The translations under genes were made by a program, and so were the position numbers. From contig NZ_JAIDEN010000049.1 in assembly GCF_029054785.1 (NCBI RefSeq), forward strand, positions 1 through 25,492: DNA of 25,492 bases. The letters run 5' to 3'. Positions 1 through 6,519 of this stretch are shown here, piece after piece (position 1 is the first letter of the stretch; each line of letters begins with the position of its first letter). Below the pieces are notes generated by a model. It made no database searches. It worked only from the letters and a program-made list of their open reading frames with translations, and was not told the DNA's origin. Source of the stretch: Duncaniella sp. Lineage in GTDB: Bacteria > Bacteroidota > Bacteroidia > Bacteroidales > Muribaculaceae.

Positions 1-133
1 ATCAATGTACTCTTGTATTTGACTAAATACTAATATATTAATCGCAGTGGTTGGATTTTTATCGCACCACTACTAATGCAAAATTACAGGAGTATGGATC
101 TATATCTGCAATCCTCAACCTTATTTAGTCTTA

Positions 134-181
134 AATCGGATGTATGCTAACCGATTGTATGACGGATTATTAGTAAATTTG
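134..181 (+). promoter_or_regulatory. Candidate promoter and repeat region upstream of the two-component system
   Basis: TAAATTTG at 174-181 is a perfect match to the Bacteroidetes -7 element TAnnTTTG and ends only four bases before the kinase ATG at 186. No well-spaced -33 TTTG is seen; a TTG lies at 155-157. Just upstream are an inverted repeat AATCGG/CCGATT (134-139 and 151-156, 11-base spacer) and a direct repeat TGTATG at 141-146 and 156-161 (15-base period). The repeats could be an autoregulatory operator for the downstream OmpR-type regulator; that is inference. Bases 1-130 hold no gene; the only structure there is a short inverted repeat, AGTGGT/ACCACT. Confidence 0.4.
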
Positions 182-185
182 CGTT

Positions 186-1604
186 ATGAAACTCTTTAAG
201 ACCATATCAACCACCTTCATAGTTGTCATTGCCGCGATTTTCGCTTGTAATATCTTTTATCTTGTAAACCTTTACAATTCAATAAAGGCAAATGTGGAAC
301 GCGAGGTAATGACCGCTTTAGCCGATGCAGACATTGATGACCTTATGTATCGGGCAGGAAGGGCGCAGGCATTGGCATCAAATGTACAGGTACAGGAAGA
401 AATCAAGGAAGCACAAGCGCCAAAACAAGCTGAGGCAACAACATATCGAGATGAAAACGGTCAACTTATCTCGATTAGAACCGAAGCAGACGGGAAGGTA
501 GTTGAGGAACGGGCGGTGCTGTCAGAAAACTCTACCTATTCCAATCAGATGGTTGACGCTATGAGCAGGCAATTTCATAAGATAATGGATAAATACATAC
601 CTTTAGATATGGCAGTGATGGATAGTGTTTTATACATTCAACTTTCCAATAGGTTCATATATCCTGATTTTTTATGTGTGGAAGTTGTCAACAGCAACGA
701 TTCCGTTATTTGCGGCAATCCCAAATTCAACGAAGAATCAGGATTAGATTCATTCAGCTTCAATATCAATCCTGACGAGGGAATATATTATAAGGCATAT
801 ATGACACCACTGACCCGCCATATTCTTTCGCAGATGATTGGAATTATCGTTACGATTTTTCTTCTGATGATTGCCTTTTCTCTTGCTTTCTGGTATTTGT
901 TCAGGACGGTGTCACGACTGCGAACTATCGAAGAAATGAAAGATGATTTTGTCAGCAATATGACCCATGAGCTGAAAACGCCGATTGCGATAGCATATTC
1001 CGCCAATGATGCTTTGCTTAATTACGACACCGCCAACGACACGCAAAAAAAGGTAACATACCTGAATATTGCCAACAAACAGTTGAAACGGCTTGGTGAA
1101 CTTGTCGAGAATATATTGGCAATGAGTATGGAACGTCGTAAGACAATGAAACTCAAACCGGAGGAAATGCAATTACATCCTTTTGTAGATGAAATTGCAG
1201 CCGCCCAGCGTATGAGAGGCGAGAAGGATATAACCATTGATGTGAATGTAGATGACTGTGTTTCGATAGAAGCAGATAAGACACATCTGGCAAATATTCT
1301 GAACAATTTGATCGACAATGCAATCAAATACTCCGGTGACAGCGTTGTGATAACCATTATGGGTGACAATAAAAACCTTTCGGTTAGTGATAACGGCATC
1401 GGTATCCCCTCGAAGTCGATTCCATATCTGTTCAATAAGTTTTACCGAGTTCCACATGGCAACCGTCAGGATGTCCGAGGTTATGGCATCGGGTTATATT
1501 ATGTAAAGAGTATTCTCGACAGAATGGGCTGGGCTATTGAGGTAAAAAGCACAGAGGGAGAAGGCTCAGTGTTCACTATTAAATTCAGCAAAGATGAGCA
1601 ATAA
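186..1604 (+). CDS. Membrane sensor histidine kinase (HisKA/HATPase_c)
   Basis: Inner-membrane histidine kinase of 472 residues that should autophosphorylate and pass phosphate to the regulator encoded next. Visible order: membrane segment at about 8-30, a periplasmic sensor of about 180 residues with no recognised fold, a second membrane segment at about 213-239, then the H-box SNMTHELKTP with phospho-acceptor His261. The ATPase domain has an N-box (NNLIDNAIKYS, about 373-383), G1 DNGIGIP (402-408) and G2 GYGIGLYYV (432-440), so all catalytic boxes are present. No separate HAMP is obvious; the linker after the second membrane segment is short. The stop overlaps the regulator start by 11 bases, indicating translational coupling. 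The architecture resembles Bacteroides RprX-type kinases, but the ligand cannot be read from the sequence. Base composition is AT-richer than the genes right of 4.6 kb. Confidence 0.95.
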   Translation: MKLFKTISTTFIVVIAAIFACNIFYLVNLYNSIKANVEREVMTALADADIDDLMYRAGRAQALASNVQVQEEIKEAQAPKQAEATTYRDENGQLISIRTEADGKVVEERAVLSENSTYSNQMVDAMSRQFHKIMDKYIPLDMAVMDSVLYIQLSNRFIYPDFLCVEVVNSNDSVICGNPKFNEESGLDSFSFNINPDEGIYYKAYMTPLTRHILSQMIGIIVTIFLLMIAFSLAFWYLFRTVSRLRTIEEMKDDFVSNMTHELKTPIAIAYSANDALLNYDTANDTQKKVTYLNIANKQLKRLGELVENILAMSMERRKTMKLKPEEMQLHPFVDEIAAAQRMRGEKDITIDVNVDDCVSIEADKTHLANILNNLIDNAIKYSGDSVVITIMGDNKNLSVSDNGIGIPSKSIPYLFNKFYRVPHGNRQDVRGYGIGLYYVKSILDRMGWAIEVKSTEGEGSVFTIKFSKDEQ

Positions 1605-2277
1605 GATACTGTTTGTAGAAGATGAGGAAGACCTGACGCTGATTGTCGCCGACACTCTGCGCGGACAGGGCTATGACGTCGTCACGGCTGCCGATGGCAT
1701 AGAAGGGCTTGAAAAATTCAAGACCGAAGCCGGCGACATAGTCGTTGCGGATGTTATGATGCCTAAAATGGATGGCTTTTCTATGGCGAAGGAGATAAGG
1801 AAGTTATCACAGACAGTCCCGCTGCTCTTTCTCACAGCCAAAAGCTCGATTGATGATGTAGAAGAAGGTTTTGAAATCGGTGCTAATGACTATCTTAAGA
1901 AACCATTTGAGCTTCGAGAACTTATAGTGAGAATAAAGGCTCTGCTACGCCGGCACGACGTCAACCGATGTGAAGATATTAAATTTTTCATTGGTCGGTA
2001 TATATTCAATGTTACAACCCAGACGCTTTCATTGGAAAGGCAAAGTGTGATGTTGTCACACTTCGAAGCTAAGATACTTGAAAGGTTGGCGACCAGCATT
2101 GGGAAAACGGTCGATGCCTCCGAGCTGATGATTGCTGTGTGGCAGCGCGACGAACCAAGCAACCGCAACTCACTCCACGGCTACATACACAAACTTCGCC
2201 GTGCATTATGCCATGACCAGGCAATCTCCATTATCAACCAACGGGGCTTCGGGTATATGTTGACAGTCCAAGATTGA
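1594..2277 (+). CDS. OmpR/PhoB-family response regulator
   Basis: Cytoplasmic DNA-binding response regulator of 227 residues, partner of the overlapping kinase. The receiver domain (about 4-115) carries the acidic pocket Glu11/Glu12, phospho-acceptor Asp53 in VVADVMMPKMDG, the switch Thr81 and the conserved Lys103 before Pro104. A winged-helix Trans_Reg_C domain fills about 128-224 and ends in the typical GFGYML wing. The start at 1594 lies inside the kinase reading frame (11-base overlap) and gives a standard receiver N terminus. Targets are unknown; the repeats at 134-161 are candidates for autoregulation. RprY-like by architecture; no symbol is assigned because orthology cannot be shown here. 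Confidence 0.95.
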   Translation: MSNKILFVEDEEDLTLIVADTLRGQGYDVVTAADGIEGLEKFKTEAGDIVVADVMMPKMDGFSMAKEIRKLSQTVPLLFLTAKSSIDDVEEGFEIGANDYLKKPFELRELIVRIKALLRRHDVNRCEDIKFFIGRYIFNVTTQTLSLERQSVMLSHFEAKILERLATSIGKTVDASELMIAVWQRDEPSNRNSLHGYIHKLRRALCHDQAISIINQRGFGYMLTVQD

Positions 2278-2376
2278 AAAGCCGGAGTTTAAGTTTGTAG
2301 TGAAGAATTGATATTATTTTTTTGATGTGGTTACAGAATAGGATCTTGAATATTATGCAGTATAGAAAGAATTTAG

Positions 2377-2384
2377 TATATTTG
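2377..2384 (+). promoter_or_regulatory. Promoter -7 element for the DUF4062 gene
   Basis: TATATTTG is a perfect TAnnTTTG match 41 bases upstream of the ATG at 2426. No clear TTTG is seen 19-21 bases upstream. Its position argues that the gene starts at 2426, because the in-frame GTG at 2384 overlaps the promoter element itself. Confidence 0.6.
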
Positions 2385-2425
2385 TGCATAAATCAATCAC
2401 CCACTTCAGAGAAATTTATTGTCCT

Positions 2426-3568
2426 ATGGCTGCGTTAAAGGTTTTTGTTTCTTCAACATGTTATGATTTAGGTATTGTCAGGGCGGAACTCCGAGAGTTT
2501 TTGCATAATTTGGGGCATGATCCTATAATGAGTGAATATAATGATGTCCTTTTTGATCCTCGTGATCATACTCATGAAAGTTGTATAAATGAGGTCCGTA
2601 ATGCAGATGCCATTGTGCTTATTATCGGTTCGAGATTCGGGGGAAAAGGGGTGCCGACAGCTCTGGATTTGGTGGATTTTGAATCTTTAAAATCATTGTC
2701 AAAGAGTCAGGAGTTCCTTAGTGAGCCAAATAAGGTTTCGATTACCCAACTTGAGATATTGAAAGCAATCGAGATGAATATTCCGGTTTATACTTTTATT
2801 GACTGCAAGGTGATAGCGGATCATTATTTGTATGAACGGAATAAGGACAAGGAATTCATAAATGAGATTGATTTTCCTTCAATTGACAGAAAGGACACAG
2901 CTGTCTATATCTTCAAATTTATCAACTATCTGCGTTTACGCCATCATAATAATTCAATTTTTGAGTTCTCTAAAATTTCAGATATTCAGAATATCCTTCG
3001 AAAACAATGGTCATCTCAGTTGCAACGTTTGCTGCAGGAAGACCGAAACAGGACTTCGAATGCGAAACAGAATGATCGTTTTTTAGAAAGTCTTCAAGAA
3101 ATAAAATCGCTGATTCTTTCAACGATTAATACAGAAAGCGGGAAAGAAATAGGGAAAGGCGTATTGAATTTTAGAAGTCTGATAAGATTCTGTCTGTCTA
3201 TGAATGTGCCCGATGTTAGAGACCTTGTAATGTCTGATCTTTCGTGGGGTGACCTTATGAAAAAGTTTGGTATAATTCGCGTGACGATGTTGAGTCATCG
3301 CGGACGGCGCGAGGAAATTTTTGTAAAGGAGGATGAAACGATTTATATAAACAGAGGGGTTTCATCTGAAATATATACATCCAAATGGGATCAGTTCAAA
3401 GTTCTTAAGAAGGAGGTAAAAGAGAGCGTTTTTGATTCAATCGCAGAGAGTGAACAACATTTCCTGCTCCCTTTACGTTATAGGCCTGTTAAATTTGATG
3501 ATTATATCAAAGAAATCAGAGATGATGAAAATGGTGTAGGGGAAGAAGATGGAGCGAATGGCGATTGA
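2426..3568 (+). CDS. DUF4062 domain protein, possible defence or signalling effector
   Basis: Protein of 380 residues. The N terminus (about 4-90) matches DUF4062: a KVFVSSTCYDL start, an RDHTHESCINEV stretch and DAIVLIIGSRFGG. The fold is TIR/Rossmann-like, and DUF4062 is known as the N-terminal module of larger NACHT or TPR proteins and in some predicted defence proteins. Here no P-loop NTPase follows. The remainder is predominantly helical-looking, then a C-terminal part (about 250-360) with no recognised family, ending in an acidic tail. There is no signal peptide or membrane segment, so it is probably cytoplasmic. ATG 2426 is preferred over the upstream in-frame GTG. It is the most AT-rich gene in the window and is flanked by the two-component system and the small-gene cluster. 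The function is unknown; a role in phage defence is inference only. Confidence 0.8.
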   Translation: MAALKVFVSSTCYDLGIVRAELREFLHNLGHDPIMSEYNDVLFDPRDHTHESCINEVRNADAIVLIIGSRFGGKGVPTALDLVDFESLKSLSKSQEFLSEPNKVSITQLEILKAIEMNIPVYTFIDCKVIADHYLYERNKDKEFINEIDFPSIDRKDTAVYIFKFINYLRLRHHNNSIFEFSKISDIQNILRKQWSSQLQRLLQEDRNRTSNAKQNDRFLESLQEIKSLILSTINTESGKEIGKGVLNFRSLIRFCLSMNVPDVRDLVMSDLSWGDLMKKFGIIRVTMLSHRGRREEIFVKEDETIYINRGVSSEIYTSKWDQFKVLKKEVKESVFDSIAESEQHFLLPLRYRPVKFDDYIKEIRDDENGVGEEDGANGD

Positions 3569-3585
3569 TCCATTAATGGGGGATA

Positions 3586-3693
3586 TTATTGAATTCGGAT
3601 CCCCGGAGCAGGCTGTGCAGGGGTGACCTCTGCGCTGGCGATGACAGCACCGAAGCACAACATGAATAGGACAGCAAAAATTACTTTTCTCAT
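3586..3693 (-). CDS. Possible 35-residue exported peptide
   Basis: ATG at 3693 to TAA at 3588-3586 encodes 35 residues: a basic start (MRKV), a hydrophobic core (IFAVLFMLCFGAVIA), an SAE-type cleavage site near residues 20-22 and a short proline-rich tail (TPAQPAPGIRIQ). This is a textbook signal-peptide layout with a mature part of only about 14 residues. It starts 37 bases after the stop of the minus-strand lipoprotein gene, so it could share that transcript. No Shine-Dalgarno or separate promoter was seen. It might be a short secreted peptide, the remnant of a longer secreted protein, or chance; the clean signal-peptide pattern favours a real gene or recent remnant. Confidence 0.45.
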   Translation of the reverse strand: MRKVIFAVLFMLCFGAVIASAEVTPAQPAPGIRIQ

Positions 3694-3730
3694 ACGTTTA
3701 AACTATGTGTTGCAAAAATCTACGCTGTAT

Positions 3731-4195
3731 TTATTGTCTTGCTTCTGCATCAAATGTCAAAGTTGTCTGTGGTACGGACGGATAGAGGACCGGATCCTGG
3801 TTGGCTGCTTTCACTCGGAGTTTCTCTGCCGTAAGTTTTTCGATGAGCCAGAATGATTCACCATAGGTGCCGCTGAAGAGATAGATCACAGCGAAATTTT
3901 CTGTGGTGAAAGTCCAGTCATAATATTGTGTCTCACGCAATATAACTTTTCCGTCGTGGTCTGTTCCGATCTGAGTGAATGAGGCTTTGCCTTTGGTGTC
4001 AAAGCTCCAGGTCTGGTAGTAATCTATCGGGTTTTCAGGGTCATATCTGTCGGTCCAGCGCTGGGTCCATTTTACAGACGTGAGCATGGAGAGTCTGTTT
4101 TTCTGATCAGAGTCATAGTATCCGGATCGTTCGCAGGATGTGCAGACAATGGCACACAATAATGTGAGGATGAGATTGGTAAGCGAACTTTTCAT
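3731..4195 (-). CDS. Hypothetical lipoprotein, lipocalin-like in style
   Basis: The product is 154 residues when started at the internal ATG at 4195, which gives a compact signal peptide (MKSSLTNLILTLLCAIVCTSC). A start at 4228 would add 11 polar residues before the signal and would overlap the -7 element. Cys21 is the likely lipidated residue. The mature part has alternating aromatic strands (WTQRW, YYQTWSF, YYDWTF, SFWLIEKL), reminiscent of small beta-barrel or lipocalin-like lipoproteins, but no family is recognised. It has its own promoter with a CRP-like site at the activator position, and is followed by the 35-residue peptide gene. It is probably anchored in a membrane facing the periplasm or surface. 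Confidence 0.75.
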   Translation of the reverse strand: MKSSLTNLILTLLCAIVCTSCERSGYYDSDQKNRLSMLTSVKWTQRWTDRYDPENPIDYYQTWSFDTKGKASFTQIGTDHDGKVILRETQYYDWTFTTENFAVIYLFSGTYGESFWLIEKLTAEKLRVKAANQDPVLYPSVPQTTLTFDAEARQ

Positions 4196-4225
4196 AGAAA
4201 GAAATTTGATGTCATTGTTTGGATG

Positions 4226-4270
4226 CAAATTTAGATAAAAAATTTGTATAAAAGTGTGATTTGGATCACG
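4226..4270 (-). promoter_or_regulatory. Promoter with CRP/FNR-like site for the lipoprotein gene
   Basis: On the minus strand TAAATTTG (4233-4226) is a perfect -7 element about 30 bases before the ATG at 4195. There is no TTTG at the -33 position. Instead, TGTGA-TTTGGA-TCACG lies at 4255-4270, nine of ten positions of the E. coli CRP half-sites (TGTGA-N6-TCACA). Its centre (4262.5) falls about 41-43 bases upstream of the expected transcription start (about 4219-4222), which is the class II activator position. The motif and spacing are seen; activation by a CRP/FNR-family protein is inference. Confidence 0.55.
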
Positions 4271-4312
4271 CTTAAATAAAAAGAGCCGGTCCTGTGGCGG
4301 ACTGGCTCTTCA
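4271..4312 (-). terminator. Rho-independent terminator after the 50-residue gene
   Basis: A 12-base stem (AAGAGCCGGTCC at 4281-4292 against GGACTGGCTCTT at 4299-4310, one G-T/G-U position) with a six-base loop. On the minus strand it is followed by a T-rich run (TTTTTATTT). It lies about 30 bases past the stop of the minus-strand small gene at 4343-4495, so it serves that gene, and it insulates the CRP-like promoter that follows. Confidence 0.85.
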
Positions 4313-4342
4313 TGCGTTGGTCTTGTGTGTTGTGGTTCTGCC

Positions 4343-4495
4343 TTAGCTGTGTGAAGCTAAGGGAGTCGGGATTGTCCAATCGGCAACGAAGTCAAGCTGA
4401 CGGGGAGCGATTGTTTTTATGCTCTGAACGATTGTGCCTACGATGTTACCGAAAAATTCTTCATGTACGGTTGAAAATTTGTCTTTAGATTCCAT
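4343..4495 (-). CDS. Small protein of 50 residues, unknown function
   Basis: ATG at 4495 to TAA at 4345-4343 encodes 50 residues beginning MESKDKFSTVHEEFFGNIVG and ending TIPTPLASHS. There is no signal peptide or membrane span; the middle (about 12-36) looks helical with a hydrophobic face. No family was recognised. Support for a real gene: codon choice like the neighbouring genes, a strong terminator directly downstream on the same strand, and a structured, repeat-rich upstream region (4551-4604). A different frame of the same DNA (4438-4542, minus, 34 residues) is also open and cannot be fully excluded, but it does not reach the terminator as neatly. It is probably a single-gene transcript. 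Confidence 0.6.
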   Translation of the reverse strand: MESKDKFSTVHEEFFGNIVGTIVQSIKTIAPRQLDFVADWTIPTPLASHS

Positions 4496-4550
4496 TGTGT
4501 TTTGGTCATTACGTTAGATACAAAATAGTATTCAATAGACATAACAACCC

Positions 4551-4604
4551 GGCTCGCAAAAGGTTTTGCAGATTGTGTTAAAACGTGTTAAAGGGTGCGA
4601 GTCC
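4551..4604 (-). promoter_or_regulatory. Repeat-rich control region upstream of the 50-residue gene
   Basis: Three nested patterns occur in 54 bases. GCAAAA/TTTTGC form an inverted repeat with a two-base centre (4556-4569). GTGTTAAA occurs twice with a 10-base period (4575-4582 and 4585-4592), one helical turn apart. An outer pair, GGCTCGCA (4551-4558) and TGCGAGTCC (4596-4604), can pair with one bulge. The region lies between the nitrilase stop and the small gene. It could be an operator array for a regulator binding side-by-side sites, or a structured RNA segment. A near-match -7 element (TATTTTG) lies at 4527-4521 on the minus strand. Confidence 0.4.
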
Positions 4605-4654
4605 GATAGTTTGATGGAAAACGACAGGACAGATTGATCTGACAACAGGTCTTA

Positions 4655-5449
4655 TTATTCTGTTTTCAAGTCAATTGAGAACTTATCCGCAGCGCGATAG
4701 GCCGGAAAGCGTTTGCGGTTTTCCTGAAGCATGTTCAGATCAAGCAGGGCATAGATGTGGCCGTTGCGGCGTGTTTCCTTGATCTCCTCGCCAAGACAGT
4801 CGAAGACTGATGAGATTCCGGCCGGATATTCGCCGAACTTGTCGGTTCCGGTGCGGTTGGCGCCGACGGTGTAGATCTCATTCTCAACCGAAACATAATC
4901 AAGAAGGAGTTTGTATGGTGTGACACGGACAATCGGCCAGTTCGACGGGACGAGAAGCAGATCATAGAGATCGTCTGCACGGTTGCGGGTCCATATCGGG
5001 AAGCGCAGATCAAAGCAGACAATCATCCTGATGTTCCATCCGCGGAAACGTATGGTCCTGGGGAATTCGTCGGCTGCGTGATAGACGGTGTGTTCGTTAG
5101 AAAGAGGGAAGAGGTGGCGTTTGTCAGTGAAAGTGACATCGCCCATCGGTTCTACGAAAAAGGCACGGTTGTAATAATTGCCTTGACTGTCGGTCGCGAG
5201 GAAACTTCCTGCTATCGCGAAACCGAAATACTGTGCCCAGCGTTTCAGAGATTCCACCGTGCGGCCATCATTCGTTTCAGCTACATCTGCCACGGTTTTT
5301 GCATCCGGGACGAATGACGTTGTAAACAGTTCCGGCAAAACGACAATGTCGGTATCAGGCTCAACCTGATTGAGCTGGTGGGCCGTAGTAATGAGATTGT
5401 TCTCAACATCGGCATAGCTTATGTCTAATGGAATGACGCAGATCTTCAT
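4655..5449 (-). CDS. Nitrilase-family amidohydrolase, omega-amidase (YafV-like)
   Basis: Cytoplasmic carbon-nitrogen hydrolase of 264 residues. The catalytic triad is complete (numbering from ATG 5449): Glu40 in VVLPELF, Lys110 in FTDKRHLFPLSNEH, Cys145 in IVCFDLRFPIW. The TDKRHLF and VCFDLRFPxW blocks are typical of omega-amidases, which hydrolyse 2-oxoglutaramate or 2-oxosuccinamate and so repair dead-end products of glutamine/asparagine transamination. The ATG at 5449 places MKICVIPLDI at the N terminus as in the family; in-frame ATGs at 5452 and 5467 would add 1 or 6 residues. It follows the acyltransferase gene by 26 bases and is probably the last gene of the thrC transcript. The family call is firm; the exact substrate is inferred. 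Confidence 0.88.
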   Translation of the reverse strand: MKICVIPLDISYADVENNLITTAHQLNQVEPDTDIVVLPELFTTSFVPDAKTVADVAETNDGRTVESLKRWAQYFGFAIAGSFLATDSQGNYYNRAFFVEPMGDVTFTDKRHLFPLSNEHTVYHAADEFPRTIRFRGWNIRMIVCFDLRFPIWTRNRADDLYDLLLVPSNWPIVRVTPYKLLLDYVSVENEIYTVGANRTGTDKFGEYPAGISSVFDCLGEEIKETRRNGHIYALLDLNMLQENRKRFPAYRAADKFSIDLKTE

Positions 5450-5475
5450 CATCGTGTTTTGTCTCAAATCGGAAC

Positions 5476-6012
5476 TCAGACAGAAAAATTGTCACGGTTG
5501 ACACCGGTGAATTGCTTGTAGTAGGCTTTGACAGCTTCCATGTCGGCTTCGGTGTCGCCTGTCGGGAAGAATGTCTGTTGCAGGTGGATTGTTTTTGTCG
5601 CGGCATCAATGGCGCCGAGGACAATCGGGATTTTTGCTCCGTAGGCAATGTGCAGGAAGCCGGTGTGCCATTGCTGCACTCTGGCGCGTGTGCCTTCAGG
5701 TGTAATGGCGACAGACATTCTGTCAGATTCCTGAAATTTCCGGATTAATGTCTCGGTTAAAGACGATCCTTTGCCACGGTTTACCGGTATGCCGCCAAAG
5801 GCTTTGAATACGAGGTTCATCGGAAAGAAAAACCATTCTTTCTTGATCAGGAATCCCGCCTGACGTCCGAGAGACCAATAAGCAAGTTTTCCGAGTATGA
5901 AATCCCAGTTGGAAGTGTGGGGTGCGACGCAGATTATACATTTGGGATAATCCGGAACGCTACACTCCACCTTCCAGCCGAAGAGTCGTAGGATTGTGCC
6001 GCTTAATGACAT
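5476..6012 (-). CDS. PlsC-like lysophospholipid acyltransferase
   Basis: Short membrane-associated acyltransferase of 178 residues of the PlsC/LPLAT family, expected to transfer an acyl chain to a glycerophosphate or related acceptor. The motif order is classic: HX4D at His32-Asp37 (PHTSNWDFIL), the glycerophosphate-binding block GGIPVNRG (73-80), and TPEGTR (104-109). The protein is shorter than housekeeping PlsC and lacks strong transmembrane spans, as in the small Bacteroidetes acyltransferases, so the acceptor may be an ornithine lipid or another lipid rather than lysophosphatidate. It lies 42 bases downstream of the 121-residue gene and directly upstream of the nitrilase, probably in one transcript. 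Confidence 0.88.
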   Translation of the reverse strand: MSLSGTILRLFGWKVECSVPDYPKCIICVAPHTSNWDFILGKLAYWSLGRQAGFLIKKEWFFFPMNLVFKAFGGIPVNRGKGSSLTETLIRKFQESDRMSVAITPEGTRARVQQWHTGFLHIAYGAKIPIVLGAIDAATKTIHLQQTFFPTGDTEADMEAVKAYYKQFTGVNRDNFSV

Positions 6013-6054
6013 GGCTTTTCTTCTACGTTTTTTGATATGTCTTATTTGTTTCTA

Positions 6055-6420
6055 TTAAGCCTTGAGAGCTGCCTTGTTGGCGTCTTTCTGAGCCTGGGGA
6101 AGAGCTTCGTTCATCTTTTTGACGATTGCTTCTACGTGGGCGTTGAATTCGTCCTTGAGTTTCTTGTAAGCAGCTTTGAAGTAGGCCGAACGGGCTTTGT
6201 TGTATTCTGCGGCAGTTGCAAAGGCCTTGGGTGACTGCGGGAAGTCGAAGTTTACGCGGCTGAGAGCATTGTACTGAAGATCTGCGAGTTCATAGATGAT
6301 CTCGTTGAGCTTTTCAGGATCAATTCCCGGAACTGTAATCTTCGCGATCACACATTCGCCTGCCAGAGCGCCGCAGATTATTCTGATTTCTTTCTTGAGG
6401 ATACGTTTGTTTGAAGCCAT
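6055..6420 (-). CDS. Hypothetical 121-residue cytoplasmic protein
   Basis: Starting at ATG 6420 gives MASNKRILKKEIRIICGALAGEC, preferred over upstream in-frame codons because those precede the likely promoter. There is no signal peptide or membrane segment. The sequence looks all-helical, with a C-terminal half rich in Ala and Lys (about 70-121, many A-x-x-K spacings) that may form a coiled coil or nucleic-acid-binding helix. It resembles conserved Bacteroidales hypothetical proteins in style, but no function is recognised. A perfect -7 element lies at 6496-6503 upstream, so it may be expressed separately from thrC. Confidence 0.8.
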   Translation of the reverse strand: MASNKRILKKEIRIICGALAGECVIAKITVPGIDPEKLNEIIYELADLQYNALSRVNFDFPQSPKAFATAAEYNKARSAYFKAAYKKLKDEFNAHVEAIVKKMNEALPQAQKDANKAALKA

Positions 6421-6495
6421 AAGAGATGTTATTTTGGGGTTATTCAAATCGTTTTTCAGCCCAGCCGGCGATGGAGGCCAGAAGGTGCTGTTATG

Positions 6496-6503
6496 CAAAT
6501 TTA
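6496..6503 (-). promoter_or_regulatory. Promoter -7 element for the 121-residue gene
   Basis: On the minus strand TAAATTTG is a perfect TAnnTTTG match in the 99-base gap between thrC and the hypothetical gene, giving a leader of about 70 bases. No good -33 TTTG is seen at 19-21 bases, so the promoter may be weak or activated. Confidence 0.5.
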
Positions 6504-6519
6504 ACAAAAAAGTATTGAT

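Noticed and set aside
3591..3606. GAATTCGGATCC, adjacent EcoRI and BamHI sites like a cloning linker
   Set aside because: The bases lie inside an open small frame and the flanks show no vector sequence, so chance is simpler. A read-level check of the assembly at 3590-3610 would settle it.
4438..4542. Minus-strand 34-residue frame overlapping the 50-residue gene
   Set aside because: It shares DNA with a longer frame that ends close to the terminator and has more gene-like codon choice; only one is likely to be real.
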